A stretch of DNA of 44,913 nt from Actinomycetes bacterium (GTDB taxonomy: Bacteria; Actinomycetota; Actinomycetes; JAHEKZ01). The translations under genes were made by a program, and so were the position numbers. This document shows, in pieces, positions 33,673 through 41,979 of the stretch; within the stretch, counting starts at the first letter, position 1; every line of letters starts with the position of its first letter. Under the pieces are notes generated by a model, which did not search any database, had not been told where the DNA came from, and saw only the letters and a program-made list of their open reading frames with translations. The stretch covers positions 1 to 44,913 of the forward strand of contig JAHEKZ010000016.1 of assembly GCA_024644435.1 (NCBI GenBank), in the 5' to 3' direction.

Positions 33673-34269
33673 ATGGACGAGCCGAGTGTCGACGATGCCG
33701 GGGTCGAACAGACCCTGACAGGGCGCTTGCTGGTGGCATCACCCGAGCTCGGTGACCCGCACTTCGCGCGCACCGTCGTGCTGCTTGTCGACCATGACGA
33801 GAGCGGTGCACTGGGTGTTGTGCTCAACAGGCCCTCGACGACCGACGTCAGCGAGATCCTGCCCGACTGGCACCTGTACGCCACTCCGCCCCAGGTCGTC
33901 TTTCAAGGTGGCCCCGTGGGTCGCGACAGCGCCCTGGCGCTGGCCGCCCGCTCAGGGGGGAGGGGCGAGGAGGATGAGCCGCTCGGCTTCCGCCATGTGT
34001 CCGGCGGCATCGGGCTTGTCGACCTCGACTCGCCGGCAGAGCTGGTGGCCGGACTGGTGACGTCGATGCGCGTCTTTGCTGGGTACGCCGGATGGGGTTC
34101 GGACCAGCTCGAGGCGGAGATCGATGACGGGTCCTGGTTCGTCGTCGACGCCGAACTGGGCGACCTGGCTGACGATGACCCCGAGCGACTCTGGGAGCGA
34201 GTGCTCCGAAGGCAACCACCACCACTGGCGATCGTGGCGACCTTTCCCGATGACCCCTCGCTGAACTGA
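33673..34269 (+). CDS. YqgE/AlgH-family protein (UPF0301)
   Basis: A 198-residue protein. LTGRLLVASPELGDPHFARTVVLLVDHDESGALGVVLNRP is the N-terminal hallmark of YqgE/AlgH (split here by position only: residues 15-54), and VFQGGPVG with RVFAGYAGWGSDQLEAEI follow as usual. The family is widespread; its biochemical role is unsettled (AlgH was first seen as an alginate regulator in Pseudomonas). ATG 33673 has GAGG about 8 nt upstream; the TTG frame to 33625 overlaps the DUF302 stop and is less likely. The DUF3039 gene starts 17 bases after the stop. Confidence 0.9.
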   Translation: MDEPSVDDAGVEQTLTGRLLVASPELGDPHFARTVVLLVDHDESGALGVVLNRPSTTDVSEILPDWHLYATPPQVVFQGGPVGRDSALALAARSGGRGEEDEPLGFRHVSGGIGLVDLDSPAELVAGLVTSMRVFAGYAGWGSDQLEAEIDDGSWFVVDAELGDLADDDPERLWERVLRRQPPPLAIVATFPDDPSLN

Positions 34270-34273
34270 CGTT

Positions 34274-34279
34274 TACACT
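34274..34279 (+). promoter_or_regulatory. Likely -10 of a leaderless promoter (TACACT) for the DUF3039 gene
   Basis: TACACT ends 7 nt before GTG 34287 and there is no Shine-Dalgarno sequence. Confidence 0.45.
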
Positions 34280-34286
34280 GCTCCTC

Positions 34287-34571
34287 GTGACTACAGACCC
34301 TCTCGGGCCCAATCCCGACGACGGCGGCCTCGGCACCCTTCTCGAAGAGCGGGTCGAGCCGGCTGAGACCGAGCCAGGTGACCACGAGCGCTTCGCGCAC
34401 TACGTCCAGAAAGACAAGATCATGGAGAGCGCGGTCACGGGCACCCCCGTGATCGCCCTGTGCGGCAAGGTGTGGATCCCGAACCGTGATCCGCAGAAGT
34501 TTCCGGTGTGCCCTGACTGCCAGAAGATCTACGACGGTCTTCCGGGCGGAGGCGACAGCGGTTCCGACTAA
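34287..34571 (+). CDS. DUF3039-family small zinc-ribbon-like protein
   Basis: A 94-residue actinobacterial protein. The core DHERFAHYVQKDKIMESAVTG, then ALCGKVWIPNRDP and FPVCPDCQKIY, is the DUF3039 pattern. Cys59, Cys75 and Cys78 with His34 or His38 could form a zinc site, though this is inference. N- and C-termini are acidic and low in complexity. No activity is known. It lies between the YqgE/AlgH gene and a secreted protease gene and upstream of the helicase gene at 37115, an arrangement that seems common in related genomes from memory. Confidence 0.85.
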   Translation: MTTDPLGPNPDDGGLGTLLEERVEPAETEPGDHERFAHYVQKDKIMESAVTGTPVIALCGKVWIPNRDPQKFPVCPDCQKIYDGLPGGGDSGSD

Positions 34572-34661
34572 CGACGACGCCAGATCGGTCACAGATCGGT
34601 CACGCCCGAGACGTCGCACGGGCTGACCGACATGCTGGGTTCACTGTCTCGGGAGGCCTTC

Positions 34662-35612
34662 GTGTCGCAGCGTGTCCACATCCGTTCGTTCTCACGATGG
34701 GGTGCCCGTGCAGGCGTCATCACGACCCTGGCGCTGCTGGCGGCGAGCAGCGCGGCGATATCTCCGGTCATGACGGGGGCGACCGCCCCGGCGTCCGCCG
34801 ACTGCTTCGAGCCGTCGCCCCTGGCCGGCGGGGCCAGGTCCAACGGTCAGGTGCGGGTCGATCCGCACACCGAACGACTGGCCGAGGTGCCCACCGTGCA
34901 AGCCCGCTTGGCGGCGGGCTCGGTTCGCATCCCCACGTACATCAACGTGATCAGTGCCCAGCAGCTGAGCGCCAAGCGCCAGGCCAAGCGCGAGAGGCAG
35001 GCGGCACGCCAGATCCGGGTGTTGAACCGTTCATATGGGGGACGCAGCGCTGCCGATGCGGCGCAGTCGGCGTTCCGGTTCTCGCTCGTTGAGACGCGGT
35101 TCGTCGTCAACGCCGCGTGGGCCACGATGGGCTACGGCAGTGCGGCCGAGGCCGAGGCGAAGGCCGCCTTGCGTACCGGTGGAGCCGGCACGCTGAACAT
35201 CTACGCAGCAGACATCGGTGAGAACCTGCTGGGGTGGGCCACGTTCCCGCAGCAGTACAGCGGCAGCCCGACCGACGACGGTGTCGTGCTGCTGACCGAC
35301 TCGATGCCAGGGGGAAGCGCCGCGCCGTACAACAAGGGGGACACCGGGACCCACGAGGTGGGTCATTGGCTGGGGCTCTACCACACCTTCCAGGGCGGCT
35401 GTGCTCCCCAGAACGACCTCGTCGATGACACACCGGCTGAGAAGTCACCGGGGTACGGCTGTCCGGAGGGGCGCGACACCTGCAAGGCAGATGGTCTCGA
35501 CCCGATCGACAACTTCATGGACTACAGCGACGACATCTGCATGGACCGTTTCAGCGCCGGCCAGACCTCGAGGATGGCGTCCCAGTGGGCCACCTTCCGG
35601 TCCGGCGGGTAG
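34662..35612 (+). CDS. Secreted M43 (pappalysin/cytophagalysin) zinc metalloprotease
   Basis: A 316-residue exported protease. GTG 34662 is fixed by GGGAGG 5 nt upstream and starts a long signal peptide (VSQRVHIRSFSRWGAR, then a hydrophobic run, cleavage near ASA at residue 46); ATG 34632 has no site. HEVGHWLGLYH at residues 231-241 is the metzincin zinc site with catalytic Glu, and NFMDYSDD provides the Met-turn. Cys pairs in GGCAPQND, GYGCPEGRDTC and DDIC fit the M43 disulfides. Family members cleave extracellular proteins; the substrate is unknown. The basic helix around residues 98-120 may belong to the propeptide. Confidence 0.92.
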   Translation: MSQRVHIRSFSRWGARAGVITTLALLAASSAAISPVMTGATAPASADCFEPSPLAGGARSNGQVRVDPHTERLAEVPTVQARLAAGSVRIPTYINVISAQQLSAKRQAKRERQAARQIRVLNRSYGGRSAADAAQSAFRFSLVETRFVVNAAWATMGYGSAAEAEAKAALRTGGAGTLNIYAADIGENLLGWATFPQQYSGSPTDDGVVLLTDSMPGGSAAPYNKGDTGTHEVGHWLGLYHTFQGGCAPQNDLVDDTPAEKSPGYGCPEGRDTCKADGLDPIDNFMDYSDDICMDRFSAGQTSRMASQWATFRSGG

Positions 35613-35620
35613 ATGCTTGA

Positions 35621-35630
35621 AGGCATGCCT
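35621..35630. repeat. Palindrome AGGCATGCCT just before the MFS gene promoter
   Basis: A perfect 10-bp palindrome abutting the -10-like TACGCT (35630-35635). It may be an operator for the exporter gene; no regulator gene is adjacent. Confidence 0.3.
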
Positions 35631-35635
35631 ACGCT
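35630..35635 (+). promoter_or_regulatory. Likely -10 of a leaderless promoter (TACGCT) for the MFS gene
   Basis: TACGCT is followed by 6 nt and then GTG 35642, without a Shine-Dalgarno sequence. Confidence 0.45.
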
Positions 35636-35641
35636 GGTGGG

Positions 35642-37102
35642 GTGACCACGCCGCCTGATCCCGAAACGCTCGGGGTCGGCGATGCTGGTGAGGACCGCAA
35701 CACCGCTGGTCTGGTTGGCCCGGCTAGTCCGGGTACGTCTCAGGCCGGAAGCATCTTCGGGCCTGAGTTCCGCGTTCTGACCTTCGGCATCGTCGCGGTC
35801 ATGACGATCGTCGCCTTTGAGGCGATGGGTGTGATCACGGCGATGCCAACGGCCGCCCGTGACCTCGAGGGGCTGTCGCTCTACGCGTGGGGCGCGACGG
35901 CCGTCACCGCCGCCGGGCTCTACGCCATGGCGGCAGCCGGCGGATGGGCCGACCGACGCGGACCAGTGCCGCCCCTCACGGCAGGCCTGGCGGCATTCGT
36001 CGTCGGAACCCTGGTGTGCGGCGCTGCGCCCACCATGCCGGTGCTGCTCCTGGGACGTGGGCTCCAGGGGCTCGGCTTCGGGGCCGGCATCGTCGCGATC
36101 TATGTGGTGATCGGTCGCGCCTACCCAGAGCACCTCAGGCCGCGCGTGTTCACCGCGCTCTCGGGTGCGTGGATCGTCCCGGGGATCGTCGGCCCCCTGG
36201 TCGCTGGCGTGATCACCGACACCTTCGGCTGGCGATGGGTCTTCTTCGGCGTCCTGCTGCTCCTGGTGCCAGTGGGCATCATGTTGGTTCCGCGGCTCCA
36301 GGCGATGCATGTCGACCCCGACCTCGATGCCGTGCCTGCTCCTGGCCGGAAGCGGTTGGCGCTGCTCGCGGCGGTCGGCGTCGTGCTCCTGCAACTCGCC
36401 GGGCAGCGGCTGGACGCATCCTCGCTGGTGCTCGCCCCCGTTGCCGTCGCCATGCTCGTCTATGCCGTGCCACGCCTGCTGCCTCGCGGCACGCTCACAG
36501 TGCGACGCGGGCTGCCCACCGTCGTCCTGATCCGCGGCATCTTCGCGGGCGCCTTCTTCGGCGCGGAGTGGTTCGTCCCCCTGATGCTCGTCAACGAACG
36601 CGACCTGTCGTCGGCTTTCGCGGGCGGTGCCCTCTCGGGTGCCGCCGTTGGATGGTTCATCGGAAGCTGGATCCAGGGACGCCCCACATTGTCGATCTCG
36701 CGTGACCGGCTCGTGGTGATCGGAGCGATATGCACCACGGCAGGAATTGCCCTGTCGACCGTTGTGGCCCTCGAGTCGGTGCCGTGGCAGGTCATCGCCG
36801 TGACGTGGGCGATCGGCGCCTTCGGGATGGGGATCCTCTACGGCTCGCTGGGCGTTCTCATCCTGCAGCTGTCGCCGCCCGAGAAGCAGGGCGTCAACTC
36901 TGCGGCGCTGCAGATCTCTGACTCTCTGGGTGTGATCTTGGCTACGGGACTGGGTGGCGTCATCTTTGCCACGTCGCACGTGCACGCCGGCAAGGACAGC
37001 GGGGTCTACCTGACCATCTTCTTGGTCATGACCGCCATCGCAGTGATGGGCGCGGTGTTCTCTCCGCGGGTCGCGCCGGGTCCGGAGGGGGCAACGGCCT
37101 AG
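35642..37102 (+). CDS. MFS transporter, drug-exporter type
   Basis: A 486-residue major facilitator. A soluble N-terminal tail of about 40 residues precedes the first helix. GGWADRRGPVPP is motif A between helices 2 and 3, LLLGRGLQGLGFGAG covers helix 4, and GAWIVPGIVGPLVAGVI is motif C, characteristic of proton-driven exporters. Twelve to fourteen hydrophobic segments are visible, and the layout resembles DHA2-type multidrug efflux. The cargo is unknown. GTG 35642 stands 29 bases after the protease stop. The helicase gene starts 12 bases after the stop. Confidence 0.9.
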   Translation: MTTPPDPETLGVGDAGEDRNTAGLVGPASPGTSQAGSIFGPEFRVLTFGIVAVMTIVAFEAMGVITAMPTAARDLEGLSLYAWGATAVTAAGLYAMAAAGGWADRRGPVPPLTAGLAAFVVGTLVCGAAPTMPVLLLGRGLQGLGFGAGIVAIYVVIGRAYPEHLRPRVFTALSGAWIVPGIVGPLVAGVITDTFGWRWVFFGVLLLLVPVGIMLVPRLQAMHVDPDLDAVPAPGRKRLALLAAVGVVLLQLAGQRLDASSLVLAPVAVAMLVYAVPRLLPRGTLTVRRGLPTVVLIRGIFAGAFFGAEWFVPLMLVNERDLSSAFAGGALSGAAVGWFIGSWIQGRPTLSISRDRLVVIGAICTTAGIALSTVVALESVPWQVIAVTWAIGAFGMGILYGSLGVLILQLSPPEKQGVNSAALQISDSLGVILATGLGGVIFATSHVHAGKDSGVYLTIFLVMTAIAVMGAVFSPRVAPGPEGATA

Positions 37103-37105
37103 GCT
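37100..37105 (+). promoter_or_regulatory. Possible -10 of a leaderless promoter (TAGGCT) for the helicase
   Basis: TAGGCT overlaps the MFS gene stop codon and lies 9 nt before GTG 37115. No ribosome site is visible. Confidence 0.4.
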
Positions 37106-37114
37106 CGTCACCCC

Positions 37115-38839
37115 GTGACTGTCCCTCCTTCGGCTCTTGCCGCGCCTCTGCGTGCCTGGCAGCGGGCCGCCCTGGACCAGTGGCTCTCCGGGCGCCCTCG
37201 AGACTTCTTGGCGGTCGCCACCCCGGGAGCCGGCAAGACCACCTTCGCCCTTCAGGTGGCGTCGATCCTGTTGGCCAGCAAGGGAATCCGTGCGGTGACT
37301 GTCGTCGCACCCACCGAGCACCTCAAGCAGCAGTGGGCGGACGCCGCGGCCAAGCTGGGCGTTCGCCTGGACCCGCGCTTCACCAATGCCCAGGGGGCGA
37401 CTGGTCAGGGGTACGACGGTGTGGTGGTGACCTATGCGCAGGTGGCGTCGCACCCCATGCTGCATCGGGCGCGCACCGAGAACCGCAAGACGCTGGTAGT
37501 CCTGGACGAGATCCACCATGCGGGTGACGCGATGTCGTGGGGCAGTGCCGTGCGCGAGGCCTTCGAGCCGGCGGCGCACCGGTTGGCCTTGACCGGAACT
37601 CCGTTCCGGTCCGATGTCAACGCGATTCCCTTCATCCGGTACGAACCCGATGGCGACGGGTTGCCCCGTAGCGAGTCAGACCTCTCCTACGGATATGCCC
37701 ATGCTCTTCGCGACGGCGTGGTGCGGCCCGTGCTCTTCCTGGCCTACTCAGGCGAGATGCGGTGGCGTACACGAGCAGGCGACGAGGTGGCCGCGCGACT
37801 CGGAGAGGACGTCGGTCCCGACGCCACCTCGCAGGCGCTCAGGACGGCCCTCGACCCGAAGGGTGAGTGGGTCGGCTCAGTCATGGCCGCCGCCGACCGT
37901 CGGCTGAGTGAAGTACGTCGGGTCGTTCCGGATGCGGGCGGCCTGGTGATCGCGACCGACCATGAACATGCCCGTGCCTATGCGCGACTGCTCAGCCAGA
38001 TCTGCGGCGAGAAGGTGCCCACGGTGCTTTCTGACGACCCGAAGGCCAGCGGGGTCATCGAGAAGTTCTCCGGCTCGTCGGGTCGATGGTTGGTGGCGGT
38101 ACGCATGGTCAGCGAGGGAGTCGACATCCCCCGCCTGGCGGTGGGGGTCTACGCGACAACCACGACCACGCCGCTCTTCTTCGCCCAGGCAGTGGGCCGG
38201 TTCGTCCGAGCCCGCCGGCGCGGCGAGACGGCCTCGATCTTCCTGCCCAGCATTCCGGTGCTCCTGCAGCACGCTGCGATGATGGAGGAGGAGCGAGACC
38301 ACGTGTTGGGGCGCGTCGTTCATGACGAGGACGATCTGTTCGCCGCAGAACGCGAGATGCTCGAGCGAGCCGCTTCCCTGCGGGACGAACAGGGCATCGA
38401 CGACGGCACATTTGAGGCGCTGGAGTCGGCAGCGGCCTTCGACCGTGTGGTCTTCGACGGGGGCGAGTTCGGGCACGTCACGGCCGCCGGATCACCGGAG
38501 GAGCATGACTATCTCGGTCTTCCCGGCCTGCTCGAGCCCGACCAGGTGGCCGTGCTGCTGAAGGAGCGGCAGGCCAACCAGGTCAAGCAGATCAAACGGA
38601 TTGAACGGCAGAGCGCCCGGTCGGACCAGCCATCCACCACCCACCGGGCGGTGGCCGACCTGCGGCGCGAGCTCGGTGGCCTGGTTGCCGCCTGGCACCA
38701 CCGCACGGGACAGCCTCATGCCACCATCCACGCCGACCTCAGGGCTGCGAGCGGCGGGCCCCCGTTGCCACTGGCTGACGCCGCCGAGATCCAGGGCAGG
38801 ATCGACACCCTGCGCGCATGGGCGATCGCCCGGCGCTAG
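37115..38839 (+). CDS. Superfamily 2 DEAD/DEAH-type helicase
   Basis: A 574-residue ATP-dependent helicase. Motif I is ATPGAGKTT (residues 35-43), motif II is DEIHH (131-135), motif III is LTGTPFRSD, and the C-terminal RecA domain carries VAVRMVSEGVDIPRLAVGV (motif V) and FFAQAVGRFVRARR (motif VI). The Q-motif-like LRAWQRAAL precedes motif I. The closest relatives by eye are XPB/Rad25-like and UvrB-like actinobacterial helicases of unknown role; no nuclease domain is seen. The last 150 residues are helical and charged. Its gene follows the MFS gene by 12 bases. The DNA or RNA target is not known. Confidence 0.9.
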   Translation: MTVPPSALAAPLRAWQRAALDQWLSGRPRDFLAVATPGAGKTTFALQVASILLASKGIRAVTVVAPTEHLKQQWADAAAKLGVRLDPRFTNAQGATGQGYDGVVVTYAQVASHPMLHRARTENRKTLVVLDEIHHAGDAMSWGSAVREAFEPAAHRLALTGTPFRSDVNAIPFIRYEPDGDGLPRSESDLSYGYAHALRDGVVRPVLFLAYSGEMRWRTRAGDEVAARLGEDVGPDATSQALRTALDPKGEWVGSVMAAADRRLSEVRRVVPDAGGLVIATDHEHARAYARLLSQICGEKVPTVLSDDPKASGVIEKFSGSSGRWLVAVRMVSEGVDIPRLAVGVYATTTTTPLFFAQAVGRFVRARRRGETASIFLPSIPVLLQHAAMMEEERDHVLGRVVHDEDDLFAAEREMLERAASLRDEQGIDDGTFEALESAAAFDRVVFDGGEFGHVTAAGSPEEHDYLGLPGLLEPDQVAVLLKERQANQVKQIKRIERQSARSDQPSTTHRAVADLRRELGGLVAAWHHRTGQPHATIHADLRAASGGPPLPLADAAEIQGRIDTLRAWAIARR

Positions 38840-38842
38840 GCT
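38837..38842 (+). promoter_or_regulatory. Possible -10 element (TAGGCT) of the ABC transporter operon
   Basis: TAGGCT overlaps the helicase stop codon. It would start a leader of about 55 nt that includes the palindrome at 38869-38885. Confidence 0.35.
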
Positions 38843-38868
38843 GCAGCCCACGTTCACGTGCACGTCAG

Positions 38869-38885
38869 GTGGGGCATGCCCCCAC
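38869..38885 (+). repeat. Palindrome in the leader of the amino-acid ABC operon
   Basis: GTGGGGCATGCCCCCAC contains the perfect 12-bp palindrome GGGGCATGCCCC. It lies 20 bases before the lipoprotein start and just before GGAGG. It may be an operator or a leader hairpin. Confidence 0.35.
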
Positions 38886-38905
38886 TCACGAGCCTCGGAG
38901 GCCCC

Positions 38906-39772
38906 ATGCGTTCCGCCCCCTCTCCCTTCCGTACTGCCGTTGTGCTGGCCGCCACGGCCACCACCGCGCTGGTGCTCTCCTCCTGCGCGCAGGAAGAGAG
39001 CACTCCTGCCGCGACGTCGACGAGCGCGGACGCGTGCGCCGACATCACCACGGTGTCCGACGGCACGCTCACGGTCGGCACGAGCGATCCGGCGTTCCCC
39101 CCGTACGTGATCAACAACAAGCCGGCCAACGGCAAGGGATTCGAGTCGGCCGTCGCCTACGCCGTGGCGGACCAGATGGGCTTTGCACCTGACCAGGTCA
39201 CGTGGACCTATGCCGGCTTCAGTCAGCTCTTCGCCCCAGGGCAGAAGGACTACGACTTCGCCCTCAACCAGATCTCGATCACCCCGAAGCGCGAGAAGGC
39301 CGTTACCTTCAGTGATCCGTACTACGAGGCGGCCAACGCCGTCCTGGTGCTCAAGGACAGCCAGTTCGCTGACGTCACATCGCTCGCTGAGCTGCAGGAT
39401 GCCAAGATCGGCGTGCAGATCGGTACGACCGCCCTCGAGCAGGTCGAGAGCCAGATCGCCCCGACCCAAGAGGTCGCCGTCTTCGACGACACGACCGCCT
39501 CGACGCAGGCGCTGAAGAACGGTTCGATCGACGCCATCGTCACCGACCTGCCCACCACGCTCTACCTCGGTGCCGTCGAGGTATCCGGCGTCGTCGTCGG
39601 TCAGCTGCCACAGGAGCAGGCTGCAGATTCGTGGGGCCTGGCCCTCCAGAAGGACAACCCGCTCGTGAGCTGTGCCAACCAGGCCCTCGGTGCTCTCACC
39701 GAGTCTGGAGAGCTGCTGACGATCACGAACAAGTGGATGACCGAGTACACCCAGGCGCCGGTACTGGGCTGA
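38906..39772 (+). CDS. Polar amino-acid ABC transporter substrate-binding lipoprotein
   Basis: A 288-residue lipoprotein of the periplasmic-binding family 3. The signal peptide ends in the lipobox LSSC (Cys27 lipidated). LTVGTSDPAFPPYV opens the first lobe, KGFESAVAYAVADQMGF follows, and ITPKREKAVTFSDPYY is the signature of solute-binding family 3 proteins for amino acids. ATG 38906 has GGAGG 5 nt upstream. It is the first gene of an operon with the permease (22-base gap) and ATPase genes. A His, Gln, Arg or Glu-type substrate is usual for this class; I cannot tell which. Confidence 0.93.
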   Translation: MRSAPSPFRTAVVLAATATTALVLSSCAQEESTPAATSTSADACADITTVSDGTLTVGTSDPAFPPYVINNKPANGKGFESAVAYAVADQMGFAPDQVTWTYAGFSQLFAPGQKDYDFALNQISITPKREKAVTFSDPYYEAANAVLVLKDSQFADVTSLAELQDAKIGVQIGTTALEQVESQIAPTQEVAVFDDTTASTQALKNGSIDAIVTDLPTTLYLGAVEVSGVVVGQLPQEQAADSWGLALQKDNPLVSCANQALGALTESGELLTITNKWMTEYTQAPVLG

Positions 39773-39794
39773 TCGGCGACGCGTCCCGCCTGCC

Positions 39795-40658
39795 GTGACC
39801 AGCACCACCTCCGCCGCCCCGGTTCATGACCCGGAGCGGCTGGCGGCCATCGCCAGTCGTCGCCGGCGCAACACCACGGTGTCGACGGTCAGCACTGTGG
39901 TGGTGCTCGGCATCCTCACCCTTCTGATCGTCACCTCTCCGGGCTGGCCGGCCGTCCGCGAGTCCTTCTTCAACGCCGAGTACGCCCGCGACGTGCTGCC
40001 GGACATCCTCAAGGGCCTGCGCCTTACCGTGATCATGTTCGCGACCGCCGAGCCGGTGATCTTGGTGGTGGGGTTGCTGCTGGCAGTCGTCCGGGGGCTC
40101 ACCGCACCGATCTTCACCCCGCTACGCATCCTGTCGATCGCCTACGCCGATGTGGTGCGTGGCATTCCGACCATCCTGCTCATCCTGATGTTCGGGTTCG
40201 GCATTCCTGCCTTGAACCTGCAGGGCCTGCCCGACTCTCCGCTCTTCTGGGCCTGGTTCGCACTCGTGGTGTCCTACTCGGCGTACGTGGCCGAGGTGCT
40301 CAGGGCGGGGCTCGAGTCGGTGCACCCGAGCCAGCGCGCGGCCGCCCGGGCCTTGGGCCTGAACCAGTACCAAAGCCTGCGGTATGTCGTCGTGCCGCAG
40401 GCCGTGCGTCGGGTAACTCCGCCCCTGCTCAATGACTTCATCGCGCTCCAGAAGGACACCGCGCTGGTGGCGATCATCGGCGCCGGGATCGAGATGACGA
40501 GGGCCGCCCAGATCTACGCCTTCGATGCGTTCAACTACACCCCCTTCGTGGTCGCGGCCTGCTTCTACATCCTGCTGACCGTGCCGCTGTCGCGCTGGGC
40601 CGACTGGATGGCTGAGCGCCAGCGCCGACGGAGCCAGGCAGGTGGGGGTGCCCTGTGA
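39795..40658 (+). CDS. Polar amino-acid ABC transporter permease
   Basis: A 287-residue membrane permease. After a basic cytoplasmic tail (SRRRRNTT) there are about six hydrophobic segments. The coupling motif is EVLRAGLESVHPSQRAAARALGL, the EAA loop that contacts the ATPase, typical of the HisM/GlnP family. LTVIMFATAEPVILVVGLLLA and YADVVRGIPTILLILM match the first half of that family. It overlaps the ATPase gene by 4 bases (GTGA), so translation is coupled. As the only permease gene here it probably forms a homodimer. Confidence 0.93.
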   Translation: MTSTTSAAPVHDPERLAAIASRRRRNTTVSTVSTVVVLGILTLLIVTSPGWPAVRESFFNAEYARDVLPDILKGLRLTVIMFATAEPVILVVGLLLAVVRGLTAPIFTPLRILSIAYADVVRGIPTILLILMFGFGIPALNLQGLPDSPLFWAWFALVVSYSAYVAEVLRAGLESVHPSQRAAARALGLNQYQSLRYVVVPQAVRRVTPPLLNDFIALQKDTALVAIIGAGIEMTRAAQIYAFDAFNYTPFVVAACFYILLTVPLSRWADWMAERQRRRSQAGGGAL

Positions 40659-41416
40659 CGTCGTCTGAAGCCCGGCCGGCACTTCGGCTGGAGAAGGTGC
40701 ACAAGGCCTACGGCGACAACGCCGTCCTGCGGGGCGTATCGCTCGACATCGACGAGCACGAGGTGGTCGCGCTGATCGGCTCGTCAGGATGCGGCAAGTC
40801 GACGTTGCTGCGGTGTCTTGACCTGCTCGAGCCGATCGATGCCGGTGCGATCTGGTTCGAAGGCGAGGACATCTCGTGGCCCGGGTACGACGTCAATGCG
40901 GCCAGGCGGAAGATCGGCATCGTCTTCCAGTCCTTCAACCTCTTCCCGCACCGCAGTGTGATCGACAACATCACGTTGGCGCCGCGCAAGGTCCTCGGTC
41001 TGGGCGGAGACGAGGCCGAGGCCCGGGCGTCTGATCTGCTCACTCGATTCGGGCTGGCCGACAAGGCAGCCGACTACCCCGACCGGCTCTCTGGGGGTCA
41101 GCAACAGAGGGTGGCGATCGTGCGGGCCTTGGCGATGCAGCCGAAGATCATGCTCTTCGACGAGATCACCTCTGCCCTCGACCCTGAGCTGGTGGGCGAG
41201 GTTCTCAACGTGATTCGTGACCTCAAGCAGGCCGGGCTCACCATGGTTCTCGCCACCCACGAGATGACCTTCGCCCGCGAGGTGGCCACCCGCGTCGCCT
41301 TCCTCGACGGCGGCGAGGTTGCCGAGCTCGGGCCACCTGAGCAGGTACTGTCTGACCCGCAGCAGGAGCGGACCCGGCAGTTCCTGAGACGTGTGACGGA
41401 GGCCAGACGAATATGA
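40655..41416 (+). CDS. Polar amino-acid ABC transporter ATP-binding protein
   Basis: A 253-residue ABC ATPase. Walker A is GSSGCGKST (residues 42-50), the Q-loop is FQSFNLFPHRSVIDNI, the signature is LSGGQQQR (from residue 145), and Walker B is IMLFDEITSALD (Asp169, Glu170), followed by the ATHEMTFAREVA switch His. The FNLFPH and SALDPEL features are typical of GlnQ/HisP-type proteins. It completes a three-gene importer. The HdeD-like gene overlaps its end by 4 bases (ATGA), so that gene belongs to the same transcript. Confidence 0.95.
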   Translation: MTSSEARPALRLEKVHKAYGDNAVLRGVSLDIDEHEVVALIGSSGCGKSTLLRCLDLLEPIDAGAIWFEGEDISWPGYDVNAARRKIGIVFQSFNLFPHRSVIDNITLAPRKVLGLGGDEAEARASDLLTRFGLADKAADYPDRLSGGQQQRVAIVRALAMQPKIMLFDEITSALDPELVGEVLNVIRDLKQAGLTMVLATHEMTFAREVATRVAFLDGGEVAELGPPEQVLSDPQQERTRQFLRRVTEARRI

Positions 41417-41979
41417 GCACGCCATCTGTTGACTCAATCCAAGGGATGATGGGGCGAACCTTCGGGGTCGTGCTGGCCTTCGGTGTGGCTACCATCGCAC
41501 TCGGCGTCATCTTGATGGTCTTTACCGAGCAGTCCGTGGCGTTCTTCGCGGTGATGGTCGGCATCTACCTGATCATCAGCGGGATCTTCCTCATGGTCGC
41601 CAGCTTCTCGAACGAGACCGGTGGCGCAGGTCTGCGGGTCATGTCGGCGATCGCCGGACTCTTCTCGGTGCTGCTCGGCGTCCTGGCCTTCCGCGGCATC
41701 AGCCAGGCCGTCGCCATCCTGGCGCTGCTCATCGGTGTCGGCTGGGTGGTGCGGGGGATTGCGGAGCTGATCGAGGGCATCGCCAACCCGGGGATGCCGG
41801 CGCGCGGCTGGGTGATCTTCATCGGTGCCCTGAGCCTGGTGGCGGGCATCGTGGTCCTCTCGTGGCCGGCCATCACCCTGAACGCCCTCGTGTGGGTCAC
41901 CGGGCTCTGGCTGGTCCTCCTCGGGATCGTCGAGGTCATCGGGTCGTTCCAGCTTCGCAGCCTGTCGAAGGCCCTCTAG
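41413..41979 (+). CDS. HdeD/DUF308-family membrane protein
   Basis: A 188-residue protein with six hydrophobic segments in three pairs, as in HdeD of Escherichia coli, where it is linked to acid resistance at high density. GVILMVFTEQSVAFFAVMVGIYLIISGIF-like helix pairs repeat with DUF308 spacing (about residues 15-55, 68-118 and 128-175). Its function here is unknown; coupling to an amino-acid importer is unusual and may be only positional. It overlaps the ATPase gene by 4 bases at the start and the convergent Lrp gene by 4 bases at the end. Confidence 0.85.
   Translation: MSTPSVDSIQGMMGRTFGVVLAFGVATIALGVILMVFTEQSVAFFAVMVGIYLIISGIFLMVASFSNETGGAGLRVMSAIAGLFSVLLGVLAFRGISQAVAILALLIGVGWVVRGIAELIEGIANPGMPARGWVIFIGALSLVAGIVVLSWPAITLNALVWVTGLWLVLLGIVEVIGSFQLRSLSKAL

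Noticed and set aside
35522-37579. Long antisense open frame of 685 codons over the MFS gene
   Set aside because: It is a shadow of the GC-rich third positions of the MFS and helicase genes: its translation is dominated by Arg, Gly, His and Asp, shows no domain, and has no ribosome site.
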